A stretch of 64,000 nt of DNA, from contig CM045735.1 of assembly GCA_024760905.1 (NCBI GenBank), positions 6,973,161-7,037,160 of the forward strand, given 5' to 3'. Within the stretch, counting starts at the first letter, position 1. Every line of letters begins with the position of its first letter. The stretch comes from Plotosus lineatus. Lineage: Eukaryota > Chordata > Actinopteri > Siluriformes > Plotosidae. The notes below the pieces were generated by a model. The model was not told the origin of the DNA. It searched no databases and was given only the letters and a program-made list of their open reading frames with translations. Position numbers and translations under genes: made by a program. Shown piece by piece: positions 32,449 through 44,106 of this stretch.

Positions 32449-33627
32449 AACATATTTAATAATCTCTGCCGAATTCATCGGCTAATTATTTCATGTTGGT
32501 TCCAACTATAAGCAACAAACAGAGATGGATTAAATATTCTTGAGGAAAACGACTTTTAACGGTTACAGCATTCCATAATTAAGTGCATTTATAAAGTGCA
32601 ACCTTGACTTGGCTGGAATCTTCTACTTCTAATTGAGAGAGATTTTGTCTCATTACTGGAACTAATCATTAATCTATAAAACCTGATTTTTCTGAATTAG
32701 GTTTAATCTAAAGTCCTTGGAGCTTTGTACCGACACAAAAGCCAAAGTCCGCAATACGTCAGACACAGCACCAGGATGACTGTCCTGCTGTTTTAAAGAC
32801 TGCCGTGTACAACAGAGCTGCATCTCGCTTTGTAGTGTTTTTAATTCTTCGGGCACAGATGTCCCGGTTTTATTTAAACTCTCAATCAGCACCATTCAGA
32901 CACTAAAGAGCCAATTATATGATATTTAGTGGCGAATCAATGCGAAGATGTCTGGAAAAAGCAGCACTGTAACATACATCGAGTGAACAGCTGTCACGTG
33001 CTGGCCAGTCAATACACTCATTGAGGGTTTAAACACGTTTAGATAAGGGCAAGGCCTCTGAGTGGGCGTTCATTGATCCCCAATTTGTATTCATGCCGGA
33101 GGAATACTTGAAGCATGTATGCCGCATGTTAATTAAATAAACCTTCCAGGGTTTGGTAAAATGTGCTAATTGAAATCACATCTGCGGGTAGAGATGATAC
33201 TTTGGCCTTGGACTAGACTGACCATGAGTTGTACAAAAAAAAAAAAAATCCAAAATCGTGTGTCATAGTCCACAAATTCCGTCTATTGCATTTTGCTTCT
33301 ATTTGAATAAAAACATTTTTATCCTTTCCCCAGATACCGCATGTATAATGGCGGGATTTTTTTTTTTTTTTTTTTGAAGTGATCCGCATCAAAACTGGTG
33401 TTAAATTTGATTCCTCCTCTTGTCGACTGCAATATTAAATCAAACCACTAAAATCTAATACTCCTCGACAGCTCAAAAATAAAACTATTAGGGGGTCAAA
33501 GTGAATTTATACCCGAAGCATTTATTAATAGCGTAATACAAAAGCGGTGGGATAACCACGAATGATTCGATATGGCTGCAGAATAAAGCTAGAATTGATT
33601 TTCTATTGGACCGCATTCCTTAAAACC
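32449..33627. other. Unique DNA, possible conserved block
   Basis: No repeats recognised except A/T runs at 33235-33248 and 33358-33375. The 33040-33190 stretch looks like a compact complex block (see findings). A 73-codon open frame on the minus strand (32674-32895) is not called. Confidence 0.4.
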
Positions 33628-33785
33628 CTCTTCAGCACTTCCGCCTCACAGCAAGAAGGTCCTGGGTTCGAGTCCAGGGCTGGACTTTTCTGTGTTCTCC
33701 GTGTGCTTGCATTGTTTTTTTCTGGGTATTCTGGTTTCCTGCTACAGCCCAAAAGCACACGCATTAGGCTAATTATCTGTATCAA
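33628..33785 (+). mobile_element. V-SINE 5' part
   Basis: tRNA-like head (ACTTCCGCCTCACAGCAAGA, GGTCCTGGGTTCGAGTCCAG) and middle (CCCAAAAGCACACGCATTAG). The tail is missing. Confidence 0.75.
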
Positions 33786-34095
33786 ATTGTTTCGGATTTG
33801 AGGACAAAGGTCTGTATATGTGTCGTCTTTTTGTGGACTGGTGAGCTCATCACACCGTGGCCCACGTTCGACCCAGATATACATGCGTGTCCATGTAAAG
33901 GCCAGAACATGAGTTTTGTTGTATTCTAACATCATCTGGACATCTGGCGTGGTCTTCCTTGCCATTTTCACGAAGGTCAAAATATTGGCACCCTTCGCTT
34001 CATCTGGGTTGCTTGGACCCGAACAATACGTGTACATCTGAACATCAGATGCTAATCGTGCATTTAATCCACTACCAATCTAATCTAAACACGTC

Positions 34096-34322
34096 CATTC
34101 ATTCATTTTATGAACCACTTAGTCCTAATTAGGGACGCTGGGAGGCTGGTGCCCATCTCAAAGTACACCATGGACGGCTCCCCAGGCCATCGCATGGCAG
34201 AAACACGCTGACTGCTTTGCAGCTTCTCTTGCCGAAAGCCAGCAATGGTTCTTTTACATGAACCTCCCACCGTAGACACAGAGACATGGCCCACCTTGGA
34301 TAGTCCAGTCAGCTGCACTGCG
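34096..34322 (-). mobile_element. SINE-B, head truncated
   Basis: Tail CATTCATTTTATGAACCAC and CCTAATTAGGGACGCTGGGA, body TGGTTCTTTTACATGAACCT, ending at CAGTCAGCTGCACTGCGG without the tRNA-like head. Confidence 0.8.
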
Positions 34323-34497
34323 GTCTAACACATCATTATAAAATCTATTTGCGCCTGATTTAAGTGCTACAAGCGAAGCAGATTAAAATCCATGAGTGCA
34401 AATCACAGGCTACTTGGTCCAGCAGGTAATATTCCCCTTTTCCACTGCCTACCACCAGGATCTAGTTTGAATTTGTTGGAACCATTGAAGAATTTTG

Positions 34498-34533
<36 letters not shown>
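34498..34533. repeat. Poly(A) tract
   Basis: Homopolymer A of about 36 nt. Confidence 0.95.
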
Positions 34534-34536
<3 letters not shown>

Positions 34537-34577
34537 TTACATAGATGACATATAAAAATAATATTTCCTTAGGCCTC

Positions 34578-34935
34578 ATTCATTCATTTTCTGAACCGCG
34601 TAATCCTAATTAGGGTCACAGGGAGGGCGGTGCCCATCTCAGCCGACTCTGGGCAAGGGCCGGGTATACCCTGTATGGCTCACCAGGCCATCACAGGACC
34701 AATACTCACACAACCATTCATACTCACACTCAGACCTATGGGTGACATGAACAGTCAATTAACCTACTGTGCATGTTTTTGGATTGTCAGAAGAAACCGA
34801 AGTACCCGGAGGAAACCCACACAAGCACGGGAAGAACATGCAAGCTCCACACAGAAACACCCCAGCTGGGAATCGAACCCAGAACCATTTTGCTGTGAGG
34901 CGGATGTGCAAACCACTACTCCACTGTGTCGCTTC
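34578..34935 (-). mobile_element. V-SINE, full length
   Basis: Full reverse-strand copy: CATTCATTTTCTGAACCGCG tail, GGGCAAGGGCCGGGTATACC, CAATTAACCTACTGTGCATG, GTACCCGGAGGAAACCCACA, and head AATCGAACCCAGAACCATTT to CCACTGTGTCG. Confidence 0.85.
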
Positions 34936-36618
34936 TATTCAAAAAGTTATAAAGGAACGCCCTACAGGTCGTGATGGCTGACGGACAGACTGTCTGGCCG
35001 TGATGAAAAGACCGGTGGTTCAGGGAAGAATAGAGTGCAGCCTTGTTCTTAGTGTCAATAAGTGATAATCAAGCTGAGCAATCATCTTCTTGGCAAACTT
35101 ACTAAGGTTCTGTCTTGGGGCTCTATTAAAATTAATCCCCTTAAATCCACCTCGGGCAGCGTAGAGCACGTCTGAAATTCCACAGCGTGAGCCACGCTGT
35201 CATTGAACAGTATCTGGCTGACATTAAAAGAACCATGGTTTATCGAGACTGAGAACAAAGTCGGGAGAAGAGAAAGAGTAGCAGAGAAAGCAGAGCCTTG
35301 ACTCGTAGTGTAGGAAGAAGTATAGAGGACGACGGACGAGCGGAGTGGCTGTTAAGCTCTGAGGACCGGCCAAAAAAAACAAAAAAACACAAGGGGGCGG
35401 ATTTTCGAAGATCACAGATGGAACATAATAGTGAGTTCCCTGTTGGAGACAATTGGCAGTTATGGAGAGGAACCCGAGGAACAGATCTATGCTAACAGAG
35501 TCACACCTTTAACACACTACAGCAGTAATTCAGTAAGCCGTCTGTTAAGGGTGATGGAGCTTCACCAACGCTCGAGAACCTACAAGTGTTTCTGGGACGC
35601 GTTTAAAAAAAGTGCGTGTAGAAACAAGTTAACCTGCTTGGAACATTTTGTACCAAATCACTTCACCATAGCGTGAGGGGAAGAAAAAAAAAAGGTTTCT
35701 AGAGCTGCAAGGGCTTGGAAATTAAATCAAGGCGGCATTTAACTGACTGATTTTGGCAAAACATGCTTGGTGGAGATGTGGGTTCTCGATGATCTGATTG
35801 AAATGGTCCTTTCAGCTGAAAATGTCAGGAGCGAATTAACAAATTATCACTGCACCGCGCCAAAGAGTTGTTTTCTTCTGCAACCATTTCTTTCATCATT
35901 TAAGTCTTTCTCTCTATACAGGGATCACTCCTCCAAGAACATTCTGGAAATGTCTATTTTTGATTCCACAAATAGGTGGCAAAGTAGAAATGTCAAGTCC
36001 TCCTCCTCCTCATGTACGAAAGATGTGAAGAAGAATCTTTTTTTTTGTTGTTCTTTCTTTCCTCATCCACATTCTGAAGGTACAGCCCTTTGGGGTTTGT
36101 GTAATTCCGACAGAAGACAGACTGAAGACGAGCTAGAGTGTAGAACATCTCTCGAGAAACCCCTGCACAGTTCACCTTTTCCTCCAGTCCTGAGGCAAGA
36201 ATGTGTTCAGTCTTCTGAGCTGAAGGGGAAAAAACATGACTGTGACTGCAAGGCCTTTGCGTCTGCCGAGTGTATCCTTTAATATCCTCCAGGTTTCTCT
36301 GGTTCTGTTTCGCTGCTTTTTGCAGCATAGCCACGATCGTCAGGCTCTGACATGCTCAACCAGCCTTGCTTCTGCTTCGGAAGATTTACAGAATTAAACT
36401 TCTTTATCTTTAATGAGCAATTGGGAGGGAGAGAAAAGCTTCCTGAACTCTTCCAGGCTCAAAAGGGAACCTATTTTCCTCAAATCCTGAGACTGTAAAG
36501 AGACAGGTAACAGTTCTTTGGTCCCCTTTTATTCCTCCATGGGACCGTTCATAAAACACGTATGCATAAAACCTGGCCTAATTTACCCCTATCACCCTCA
36601 CCTCTTATGTTCACATAT
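34936..36618. other. Unannotated unique DNA
   Basis: Long repeat-poor stretch. Open frames at 35767-36282 (plus) and 35993-36334 (minus) overlap and show no known domain. Possible regulatory DNA of tenm2; nothing firm. Confidence 0.4.
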
Positions 36619-36899
36619 ATAGCGGTACCTCACCTTACGATAATTCCATAATACGAAAAATCCAGTTTACGAAAAACATTTTCCTAAATTTTTTGTCTGT
36701 ATACGAAACAAGTTCTCCTTATGAAACGCGCCTTTCAAACATTCAAACGCGCCATTCAAACATTCAAACAATGCACGACTTGCTCTCCCAATGACTACAT
36801 GTCCCAATATCCCTACCCGATGGCCTCCCATTGGCTATCTTCGAACATCCCACCCCGCTGGCCTCCCATTGGCTGGGAGGGATGACGCAGCTCCCATGA
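36619..36899 (+). mobile_element. MITE-A left part
   Basis: AGCGGTACCTCACCTTACGA end, GTATACGAAACAAGTTCTCC and CCGCTGGCCTCCCATTGGCT as in the complete copy. It stops abruptly where the RTE-like LINE begins. Confidence 0.8.
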
Positions 36900-36904
36900 T
36901 GTAG

Positions 36905-37520
36905 TTAATGTTGTAGGATTTTAAGTACTTAGGCTCAACAATCCAGAGCAACAGAGAGTGTGGAAAAGAGGTGAAGAAGCGTGTGCAGGCTGATTGGAAT
37001 GGTTGGAGAAAAAAGTGTCCGCTGTGATGTGTGATAGGAAGGTATTGGCAAGAATGAAAGGAAAAGTGTACAAGACGGTGTTGAGGCTACGATGTTGTAT
37101 GGTTTAGAAACAGTGGCCCTGGGGAAAAGACAGGATGCAGAGCTGGAGGTAGCGGAGAGATGAAATTTTTGAGGTTCTCTTTGGGAGTAACGAGGATGGA
37201 TAGGATCAGGAATGAGTACATCAGCGGGACAGCACATGTAAGACGTTTTGGAAACAAAGTCAGAGAGGCTAGACTGAGATGGTTTGGACATGTACAGAGG
37301 AGGGATAGTGAATATATGGTAGTAGGATGCTGAGGTTGGAACGACCAGGCAGAAGGCTTAGAGGAAGACCAAAGAGACGATTCATGGACGTGGTGAAGGA
37401 GCACATGAAAGCAGTTGGTGTAAAAGAAATAGATGCAGAGGATAGGGCGAGATGGAGGCAGATGATTTGCTGTGGTGAACCCTGAAGGGAACAGCCGAAA
37501 GGAAAAGAAGAAGAAGAAGA
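36905..37520 (+). pseudogene. RTE-like LINE, C-terminal reverse transcriptase relic
   Basis: Frame-broken coding sequence: FKYLGSTIQSNRECGKEVKK, RVQAGWNGWRK, MCDRKVLARMKGKVYKTVLR, RLRWFGHVQRRDSEY, GRPKRRFMDVVKEHMKAVGV, then stop and an AAGGAAAAGAAGAAGAAG tail. This is the end of the RT and the C-terminal domain of a LINE. Several stops and shifts are present. It is the longest copy of this LINE in the window. Confidence 0.8.
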
Positions 37521-37631
37521 TACATGTACGTATACGTCACTCAAGGGGGTCGATCCTACTTCGCGGAAATAAGCGGCTGGGCGGGGAGGGGGTCTCGGTC
37601 TCCATTAACCGCAGAAAGTGAGGGATCCCTG
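37521..37631 (+). mobile_element. MITE-F end fragment
   Basis: TACGTATACGTCACTCAAGG, GATCCTACTTCGCGGAAATA and the terminus AAAGTGAGGGATCCCTG. Confidence 0.75.
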
Positions 37632-38089
37632 TAGAACGCATTAGTGATAGCAGCTTTAAATTTAATGAAACGTGCTGTGTCTTTCAAAACACATGAATAA
37701 ACTCGTTACATGTGTCACAATGTTTACTTGTTCAGTTATCGATCGATATTCTATGTTAACACTGTTCGGGTCACTTGAAACCATGGAAAAATACATAGCG
37801 AATCGTATTGTCTGGAAGGGACATATGGCTGTGTGTTTTAATATTTCATGGTTTACAGCTCCTGTGCCTCCGAATGGGCAACTGCGTTATTTTACCGTAA
37901 TTTGGGTAACATTTAAGATTGGCTTTAAATAACCTCTTCGTGTTGTTTTCTGACTGGAACCATCGCTAATTAATTACCTGCACTCGTAGACAATTGCCTG
38001 GGAAAAACGATGTCAGGTGAGAAGTCTCATCTGCCGATCTTGGTTGTGTCAACGCTCATGACTGAATTAACTAAGACAACTAATTCTTT
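37632..38089. other. Unannotated DNA
   Basis: No repeat or exon recognised. Confidence 0.4.
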
Positions 38090-38335
38090 CATTCATTTCT
38101 TTTCTTTTCTTTTAATCTTAATTATGGTCATGGCAATCAAGATTGGTGCCCATCTCAGCCGACTTGAGATGAGGGCACAGAGTACACCCCGGACGGCTCG
38201 CCAGGCCACCGCAGGACAGAAACAAGCTGAAGGCTATGCAGCTCCTCTGTACTGGTTCTTTTACATGAACCTCCCACCACGGACAATGAGAGACATGGCT
38301 GGCCTTTGCTAACCCAGTTAGCTGCACTGGGGGTA
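38090..38335 (-). mobile_element. SINE-B, head truncated
   Basis: TTGGTGCCCATCTCAGCCGA, CGGCTCGCCAGGCCACCGCA, TGGTTCTTTTACATGAACCT, ending in TTAGCTGCACTGGGGGTAAG. Confidence 0.8.
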
Positions 38336-38514
38336 AGACAACAAAAATTTGTTTATTTATTTATTTATTTTTAAATTACCAACATATATAATGCGTACGT
38401 ACGCATTTTCCGGCAATCCCCTCCTGTTTGTACGCATCGTGTATGCAAATCAATCAAACACACACCTCTATCTGGCCCACGCATGCATACTTTATGGTGG
38501 TCTAAATTTACGTT

Positions 38515-38748
38515 GGATCCTATCTCAGCCAACACTGGTTGGAACATTAAAGGCCCAACATACAGCCATTCACACTAACATTCCCACCTAGGGGCAATTG
38601 GAAACAGCTAGTTGGCCAAATATGCATGTCTCTACTGTAGGAGGAAGCAAAGTGAGAATATACACGCCCTCGCCAAGCCCAGGACACGAACCTAGGACCT
38701 TGTCGGTGTGAGGCCTGGTGTACTAACTGCCACGCCATTGTGCCGTCC
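38515..38748 (-). mobile_element. V-SINE copy
   Basis: TATCTCAGCCAACACTGG, GGCAATTGGAAACAGCTAGT, and a head with ACACGAACCTAGGACCTTG and CGCCATTGTGCCGTCC. Confidence 0.75.
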
Positions 38749-39580
38749 AACAGATGTGCAGCATGCAGTTAAGACGTTCTGCTGAAGTAAGGGTGTGATG
38801 TGGTGCCGAAGTATTTTTGAGAAAGTGCAAAATGTTCAAGGGAAGTCATGTGGTACTGTCCACAAGAGCAAAAGAAGTCAACTCACAAGTTCACGCACGA
38901 TATGCGGAAGCAGAACATATGGATGAATCAGGCAAGTCCAGAGGGCGAGACCTGCCACATGATTAGAGGCGTCAGGGTGGGGTTATGGTTTCACATGCGA
39001 TGCGTACGGCGTACACATACAGCTCAGCGGAGTGAGGGTGGGGGCAGGGGTGGGTGTTGTTAAATATGCTCATCATACATTAGTTAAGAAGTGTGTACAT
39101 TGTGATCAGTATGCATGTGACACACCACAAGGGTCTCGCAATCACAGCATAACTAAAAGGGAGAGCCAGAAGGTAGCGCAGGCACGAGGGCACCCTTGTG
39201 ATATTTCTTTCTCTCTTGGCTCATTAAACCTTATTTGTCTTTTAAAGTTCAATTTCTTCACAACGAGAGCGAAAATGGCACCAAGCCAAAATTGGCAGGA
39301 CCTGCTTGACAGCTTTGTAAATGGTAGAAGGGCACCGTAGCGATTTTAATTACTTGATTACCTCACTGCCTTCTTGATGTAACAACTTTCTAAAATTAAA
39401 AACCGATAAAAAATAACAGTTCGGTTTCTTTGTCACCGACAGTCAACAGCTGGGTATAATAAACCCGATATGGGTGGGTGGCGGGTGAGTGGGGGAGTGA
39501 GAGTGGACAAGCATATCACACAAACGCAACAGATAGAGATGTGTGAAAGTGTTTTATAGTGAAACATCTGTAAAGAGTGA
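38749..39580. other. Unannotated DNA
   Basis: No repeat family or exon recognised. Confidence 0.4.
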
Positions 39581-39922
39581 TAGGCAGACGTGGCCTGGTG
39601 GTAAAGGGCGCTGGATCGCTGAGCCTAAGGTTGGGGGTTCGAGTCCCACTCTCCACAAGGTTGTCACTGCCCCCCCCCCAGTGCGGCTAACTGGGTAATT
39701 AAAGGCTGGCCATGTCTCTCACTGTCTGTGGTGAGAGGTTCATGTAAAAGAACCATTGCTGACTTTTGTCAAGAGTAGCTATATAGCCGTCAGCATGTTT
39801 CTGCCCCTTGCTAAAGGGTTGTGTCAGGAAGGGCATCCGACGTAAAAACCTATGCTAAATCAAACGTGCGATGATTCGCTGTGGCGACCCCCGAAAAAGG
39901 GAAAAAGACGAAAAGAAGATGA
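39581..39922 (+). mobile_element. SINE-B2: SINE-B body with RTE-like tail
   Basis: A-box GTGGCCTGGTGGTAAAGGG, B-box GGTTCGAGTCC (39638-39648), SINE-B body, then GTGTCAGGAAGGGCATCCGA, ATTCGCTGTGGCGACCCC and GAAAAGAAGATG. Second copy of the tail-switched form. Confidence 0.85.
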
Positions 39923-40386
39923 TCTATAATGAGCAGTATGGAATTATGAGGCTGTTCCCTGAGCTCTTTGTTTCTCGGTTGTCTTTATGGTTTAGTTCAC
40001 TGCCACGCCCCCTGTTCTGGTTCCTCCCTGAATGACCACCAATCACGAACGGTACGGATTCCCTCGGCTGTTTGTCAGCAGTTCCCACTATTCGAATATA
40101 GCCTTTCGTATACTATTAAGCACCATTTTGGCATAAATCAAGCTTGAGTTTTTGCAGTGTGGTGGGGCGAACTGTTTTTTTCTTCCTTTTTTTTTTTTTT
40201 TTTGCACTGATCCAGGGCTCACACTGGGGTACAATGTTTGCGATTTCCATAATCTATGGGAATCGTAATGAGCGTAGAAGGTCGTGGGATCAAATCCTTA
40301 TGATTTTCAGGGAGCCTGGCAGATTCAGAATGATCCTGATGGAACTTGGTGGGTTTTTGATGACTGCCCTGATGTAATATGATGTA
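39923..40386. other. Unannotated DNA
   Basis: Poly(T) at 40189-40203. Otherwise no repeat or exon recognised. Confidence 0.4.
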
Positions 40387-40904
40387 CAGGGATCCCTCAC
40401 TTTCCGCGGTTAATAGGGACCGAGACACACACCCCCCCCCCCCCCCCCCCCCCCGCGCGCGACCGCCGATTTCCACGAAGTAGGATCGACACCCCTGGCT
40501 GACATATACGTACATGTATATGTGTATATAATATCAACAAATACATATTCAACACTATAAATGCTTATAATAACAATTAAACATTCAAAAATAATGCATA
40601 AGATGTAAATAAAATATAAATGCTCACACACATACAGACGCACGCGTGCACACACACACACAGATGCGCACCTCATAAAAATGTCAGTTGTTTTGTTGGA
40701 GGGTTTTGGGTTGTTTTTTTGTTTGTTTGGTTTTTTTTTTTTTTGTTGTTGTTGTTGTTACATAATTTACCGTGTTTTGTGGCATTTTCCTTAACTTTTG
40801 CCCTATTTTTCCTTAATTTCCTTATTTTTCGATGAATATTTTTAAAAAACCCACGATGCACTGAAGCCGCAGGAACTGAAGCTCGAAGTAGCGAGGGATC
40901 ACTG
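40387..40904 (+). mobile_element. MITE-F, complete reference copy
   Basis: TA on both sides (40385-40386 and 40905-40906). Ends CAGGGATCCCTCACTTTCCG and AGTAGCGAGGGATCACTG are inverted repeats. Inside: poly(C) at 40433-40454, the TATAATATCAACAAATACAT block and a poly(T)/TTG run. No transposase. TA target and CAG..CTG-like ends fit the Tigger/pogo group. Confidence 0.85.
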
Positions 40905-41469
40905 TATTAAGTTTCGTCACTAACTTGGGAAGCGCGGTAGAGATCATTGGAGCTTAACGGACTTCGTGGAGTGTTACAGACCTTGATCCGCCATCGTAGA
41001 GAATCATGGTGTACTCGGAAACATGATTCCTTCAAGTTTCATCTCCTGGATGTGATCTCATGGTTCTTATACCCAAATTGTACTAATTATGAGCCCTTGA
41101 GCTGAGGTGAAGGAAGTGTCCTGGGAGTCACAGTACTAAAATTATTGGCACCCTCGGTGAAACATCTTTGCAGTTAAGTAGTTTTATTCTTCTCATAAAA
41201 GTACAAAGGCGCCATTTATGGTTAATTTAGACTCCAAGAGGGAAAATAAACCCAACCTCCAGCCAAAAAAAATCTATTTTTTCATAGAAAATGTGAATAA
41301 GGGAGGAACGATCGGACCAAATTGGAAGAGAAGAAAAGCTGAATGGTACGCTTGTGTGAGTGAGAGCCCTTGTGGCTGTTTGCTCAGGTTCGCTTCCTCT
41401 CAGCTAAGCAAGAGAGCCTGTTTCGAGGAGCGCTACTAATGAAGACAGAGCCAGTACTGGGAAGTGTCA

Positions 41470-41470
<1 letters not shown>
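40905..41470. other. Unannotated DNA
   Basis: No repeat or exon recognised. Confidence 0.4.

Positions 41471-41506
<36 letters not shown>
41471..41506. repeat. (CA)n microsatellite
   Basis: CA run. Confidence 0.95.
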
Positions 41507-41508
<2 letters not shown>

Positions 41509-41964
41509 GTCTAAAGGGCCGTTTCATAGGCCACTTCAGCTTCCCCAAACCCCCACCCCCACCCCCATCCCACCCACCCCAATGCCAGGATAATGCGCTA
41601 CCTCTCCAAACACATTATATCCCATTGGCAGTGAGCTGCGCGAGTGGCTGGAGCGGCCCCCACTCTTTACTCCCAAGTGCCATAAAATTAGACCACACAG
41701 TACTTCAATTCGAGCTCTTAGAGGATTTCTGCCTCTCATGGACCTCATTATTTGCCCTTGTCCCATTGTCAAAATAATGCATTTCTCACAGTGTTCCTTA
41801 AAATGAGTGTGAATAAAGTGCACCTCCTCCCTCTCCTCTATGTATAGTATGAGATATTGATGGGTCTTTTAACCATCTGTAGACATGCACCAGACTTTCA
41901 CCTAACCATATACAGAACTTTAGATAAGTCAAGCGAGGTTTTAATGTCATTTCAGTCTATTACG
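41507..41964. other. Unique complex block, possible conserved non-coding element
   Basis: A C-rich CCCCCA stretch (41550-41580) followed by about 250 bp of high-complexity sequence (41590-41830), including CATTGTCAAAATAATGCAT. See findings. Confidence 0.35.
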
Positions 41965-42262
41965 CAAATAAAAACCTTGACATGTTAGATGTTTTGGAGA
42001 CAAAGTCAGAGAGGCTAGATTGAGATGGTTTGGACATGTACAGAGGAGGGATAGTGAGTATATTGGTAGTAGAATGCTGAGGTTGGAACGACCAGGCAGA
42101 AGGCCTAGAGGAAGACCAAAGAGGAGATTTATGAATGTGGTGAAGGAGGACATGAAGGTAGCTGGTGTAAGAGAAGAAGATGCAGAGGATAGGGTAAGAT
42201 GGAGGCAAATTATTTGCTGTGGTGACCCCTGAAGGGAACAGCCGAAAGGAAAAGAAGACCCA
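41965..42262 (+). mobile_element. RTE-like LINE 3' end
   Basis: RLRWFGHVQRRDSEYIGSRM, GRPKRRFMNVVKEDMKVAGV, REEDAEDRVRWRQIICCGDP then stop and a GAAAGGAAAAGAAG tail. The C-terminal frame is intact over 70 codons (42020-42232) but upstream coding sequence is missing. Confidence 0.8.
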
Positions 42263-42481
42263 AAGAAAAATGTCGCTTCTTCATGACCATGCTGCGGCAA
42301 ATAACAACGCAGGAACACGGTTCACGGGACTGTCATTGTCTTCTGGTTTATTTTAAACACGCTCCATGGGTTTTAGTTTGGATTTTGGTCCCATCTCCAC
42401 CCAGCTGTCCTGTATAGTTGTTCATCTACAGAATGAATTTTCTATTATACCCTAATATCAAGGGCTGTGTTTCTACCCCGG

Positions 42482-42540
42482 GTGGCGGGGGCAGTATAGT
42501 GGTTCACATCTGCCTCAAAGCAAGAAGGTGAACCATGCAT
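42482..42540 (+). mobile_element. V-SINE head fragment
   Basis: GGGGGCAGTATAGTGGTTCA and CTGCCTCAAAGCAAGAAGG. Confidence 0.5.
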
Positions 42541-42829
42541 ATACAGTACAACCACCCCAAGGCGCCGTTTACCATCGCTGGTCCCCCTATAGACACGGCT
42601 TTGTGAAGTGTGAGGAAAACAAAGAACCGCTTTGTGAAGAACATGTGCAGCTCCATACACACAGGAACCAATCACCCTACTGATGTTCCATTTCTCAATG
42701 ACGTACCATATCCTCCAGAATGTCAGCAACCATGAACCTCCATCCTTCTCCTCTCCCTCACAGGTCTACAGCATTGTGCTTTTGACATGCTACCTACAAG
42801 CTTTCCTGGACCATCCGGATATTTTTCAC

Positions 42830-43340
42830 CCTTGGTGTGGCATCCTGGTTACTGTTCCAGTCATTATCATGTTCTCCTACATATAGTTCTTCTCATTACA
42901 TGTCTAAAATAACTCAATGGTCTTCTAACTGTCGTTATCCAATCCCTGTTCTCCAGTACCATCTCCAAGAATGTCTCTTCAGAGGTAGTCTTCCCATCTT
43001 TGAGATCTTCATCATTGTCCTCCACATCCTCCCTCCCATTGCCACTGACAACATACAACTCTCAACACCGTACAACATTGTTGACCAGATATGTTTTTAC
43101 TCAGAGCTTCCTGTCTATTAGAAATCTCCTCAGCTTTCCAAATGCATTCTTTGCTATTCCCACTCGTCTGTTAATTTCTACCGCACTTCGTACATCTCCA
43201 TTCACCAGACGAGTTCAGTAATTGAACCTTTCTACCTGTTGTACTGCTTTGGTTTCTGCACCTCAAGTCAATTCTTGGTCCTGATGTATTCTTCGACATT
43301 ACCGTACATTATGTCTTTCCAACATTGATCGTCAATCCCT
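42830..43340 (-). pseudogene. Non-LTR retrotransposon RT C-terminal relic
   Basis: On the minus strand, frame-shifted pieces read KGLTINVGKT, NGDVRSAVEINRRVGIAKNA with FWKAEEI, and LEMVLENRDWITTVRRPLSYF then RHVMRRT. This order (GLT.N..KT, then thumb, then the SYFGHVMR-like end) is that of LINE reverse transcriptases. It is a different lineage from the RTE-like copies nearby. Many stops. Confidence 0.65.
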
Positions 43341-43757
43341 TTCTTTCGCTTTTACCTTTTAATTAATAACACGTGACATCATCCTTTCAGTGTTTGACTA
43401 ACATTCTACAAAGAGAAAACCATGCTCGGAAAAAAGGGAGGGGGGTGGGGGGGGGTTGTATTCTTTATGCCAGCAGGATAGAAGTAAATTGGTTTTGGGC
43501 AGCTAATTGTGCAGACAATGTTCCAGCCATTGAGCAACAAGGCTATTTAAGTTCTTCTGGAATTTTCTTAATGGCTTTAATACCCTTAATCAGCTAAATT
43601 ACAAGTGCAGCTCGAAAGAACAGTAACCCTATGCAGACAGAATACATTTCCTTGGTTAAAGTAGACCATATCTTCCTGCTATGAGGTGATAGGGGTAACC
43701 ACATGTACCACGTTGTCTCGAACTGCTTCCGATATCAGGACAATGATATCATTGACA
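43341..43757. other. Unannotated DNA
   Basis: G-rich run at 43438-43455. The 43490-43700 stretch is complex and repeat-free. Confidence 0.4.
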
Positions 43758-44106
43758 TTTCATTTTCTGTAACCACTTAATCCTAATTAGGGTGACAGGG
43801 AGGCTGGCGCCCATCCCAGCCGACTCCGGGTGAGGGCAGCGTACACCCTGGACAGCTCGCCAGGCCATCGCAGGGCAGAAATACACTCATGGTTTTGCAG
43901 CTACTCTTGTCGAAAGTCAGCAATGGTTCTTTTACATGAACCTCACGCCATAGACAGTGAGAGACATGGCCGGCCTTTGGTAATCCAGTTAGCTGCACTG
44001 GGGGGGAGGGGGGGGGGAGTGGTGGTGACAACCTTGTGGAGAGTGGGATTCAAACCCCAAACCTTAAAATCAGCGATCCAGCGCCCTATACCACTAGGCC
44101 ACCATG
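43758..44106 (-). mobile_element. SINE-B, full length
   Basis: Complete reverse-strand copy from TTCATTTTCTGTAACCACTT (tail) to CCACTAGGCCACCATGAG (head). A poly(G) expansion lies at 43999-44020. Confidence 0.85.

Noticed and set aside
35767..36334. Overlapping ORFs of 171 (plus) and 113 (minus) codons
   Set aside because: No domain, low-complexity Ser and Lys runs, open on both strands. Probably chance.
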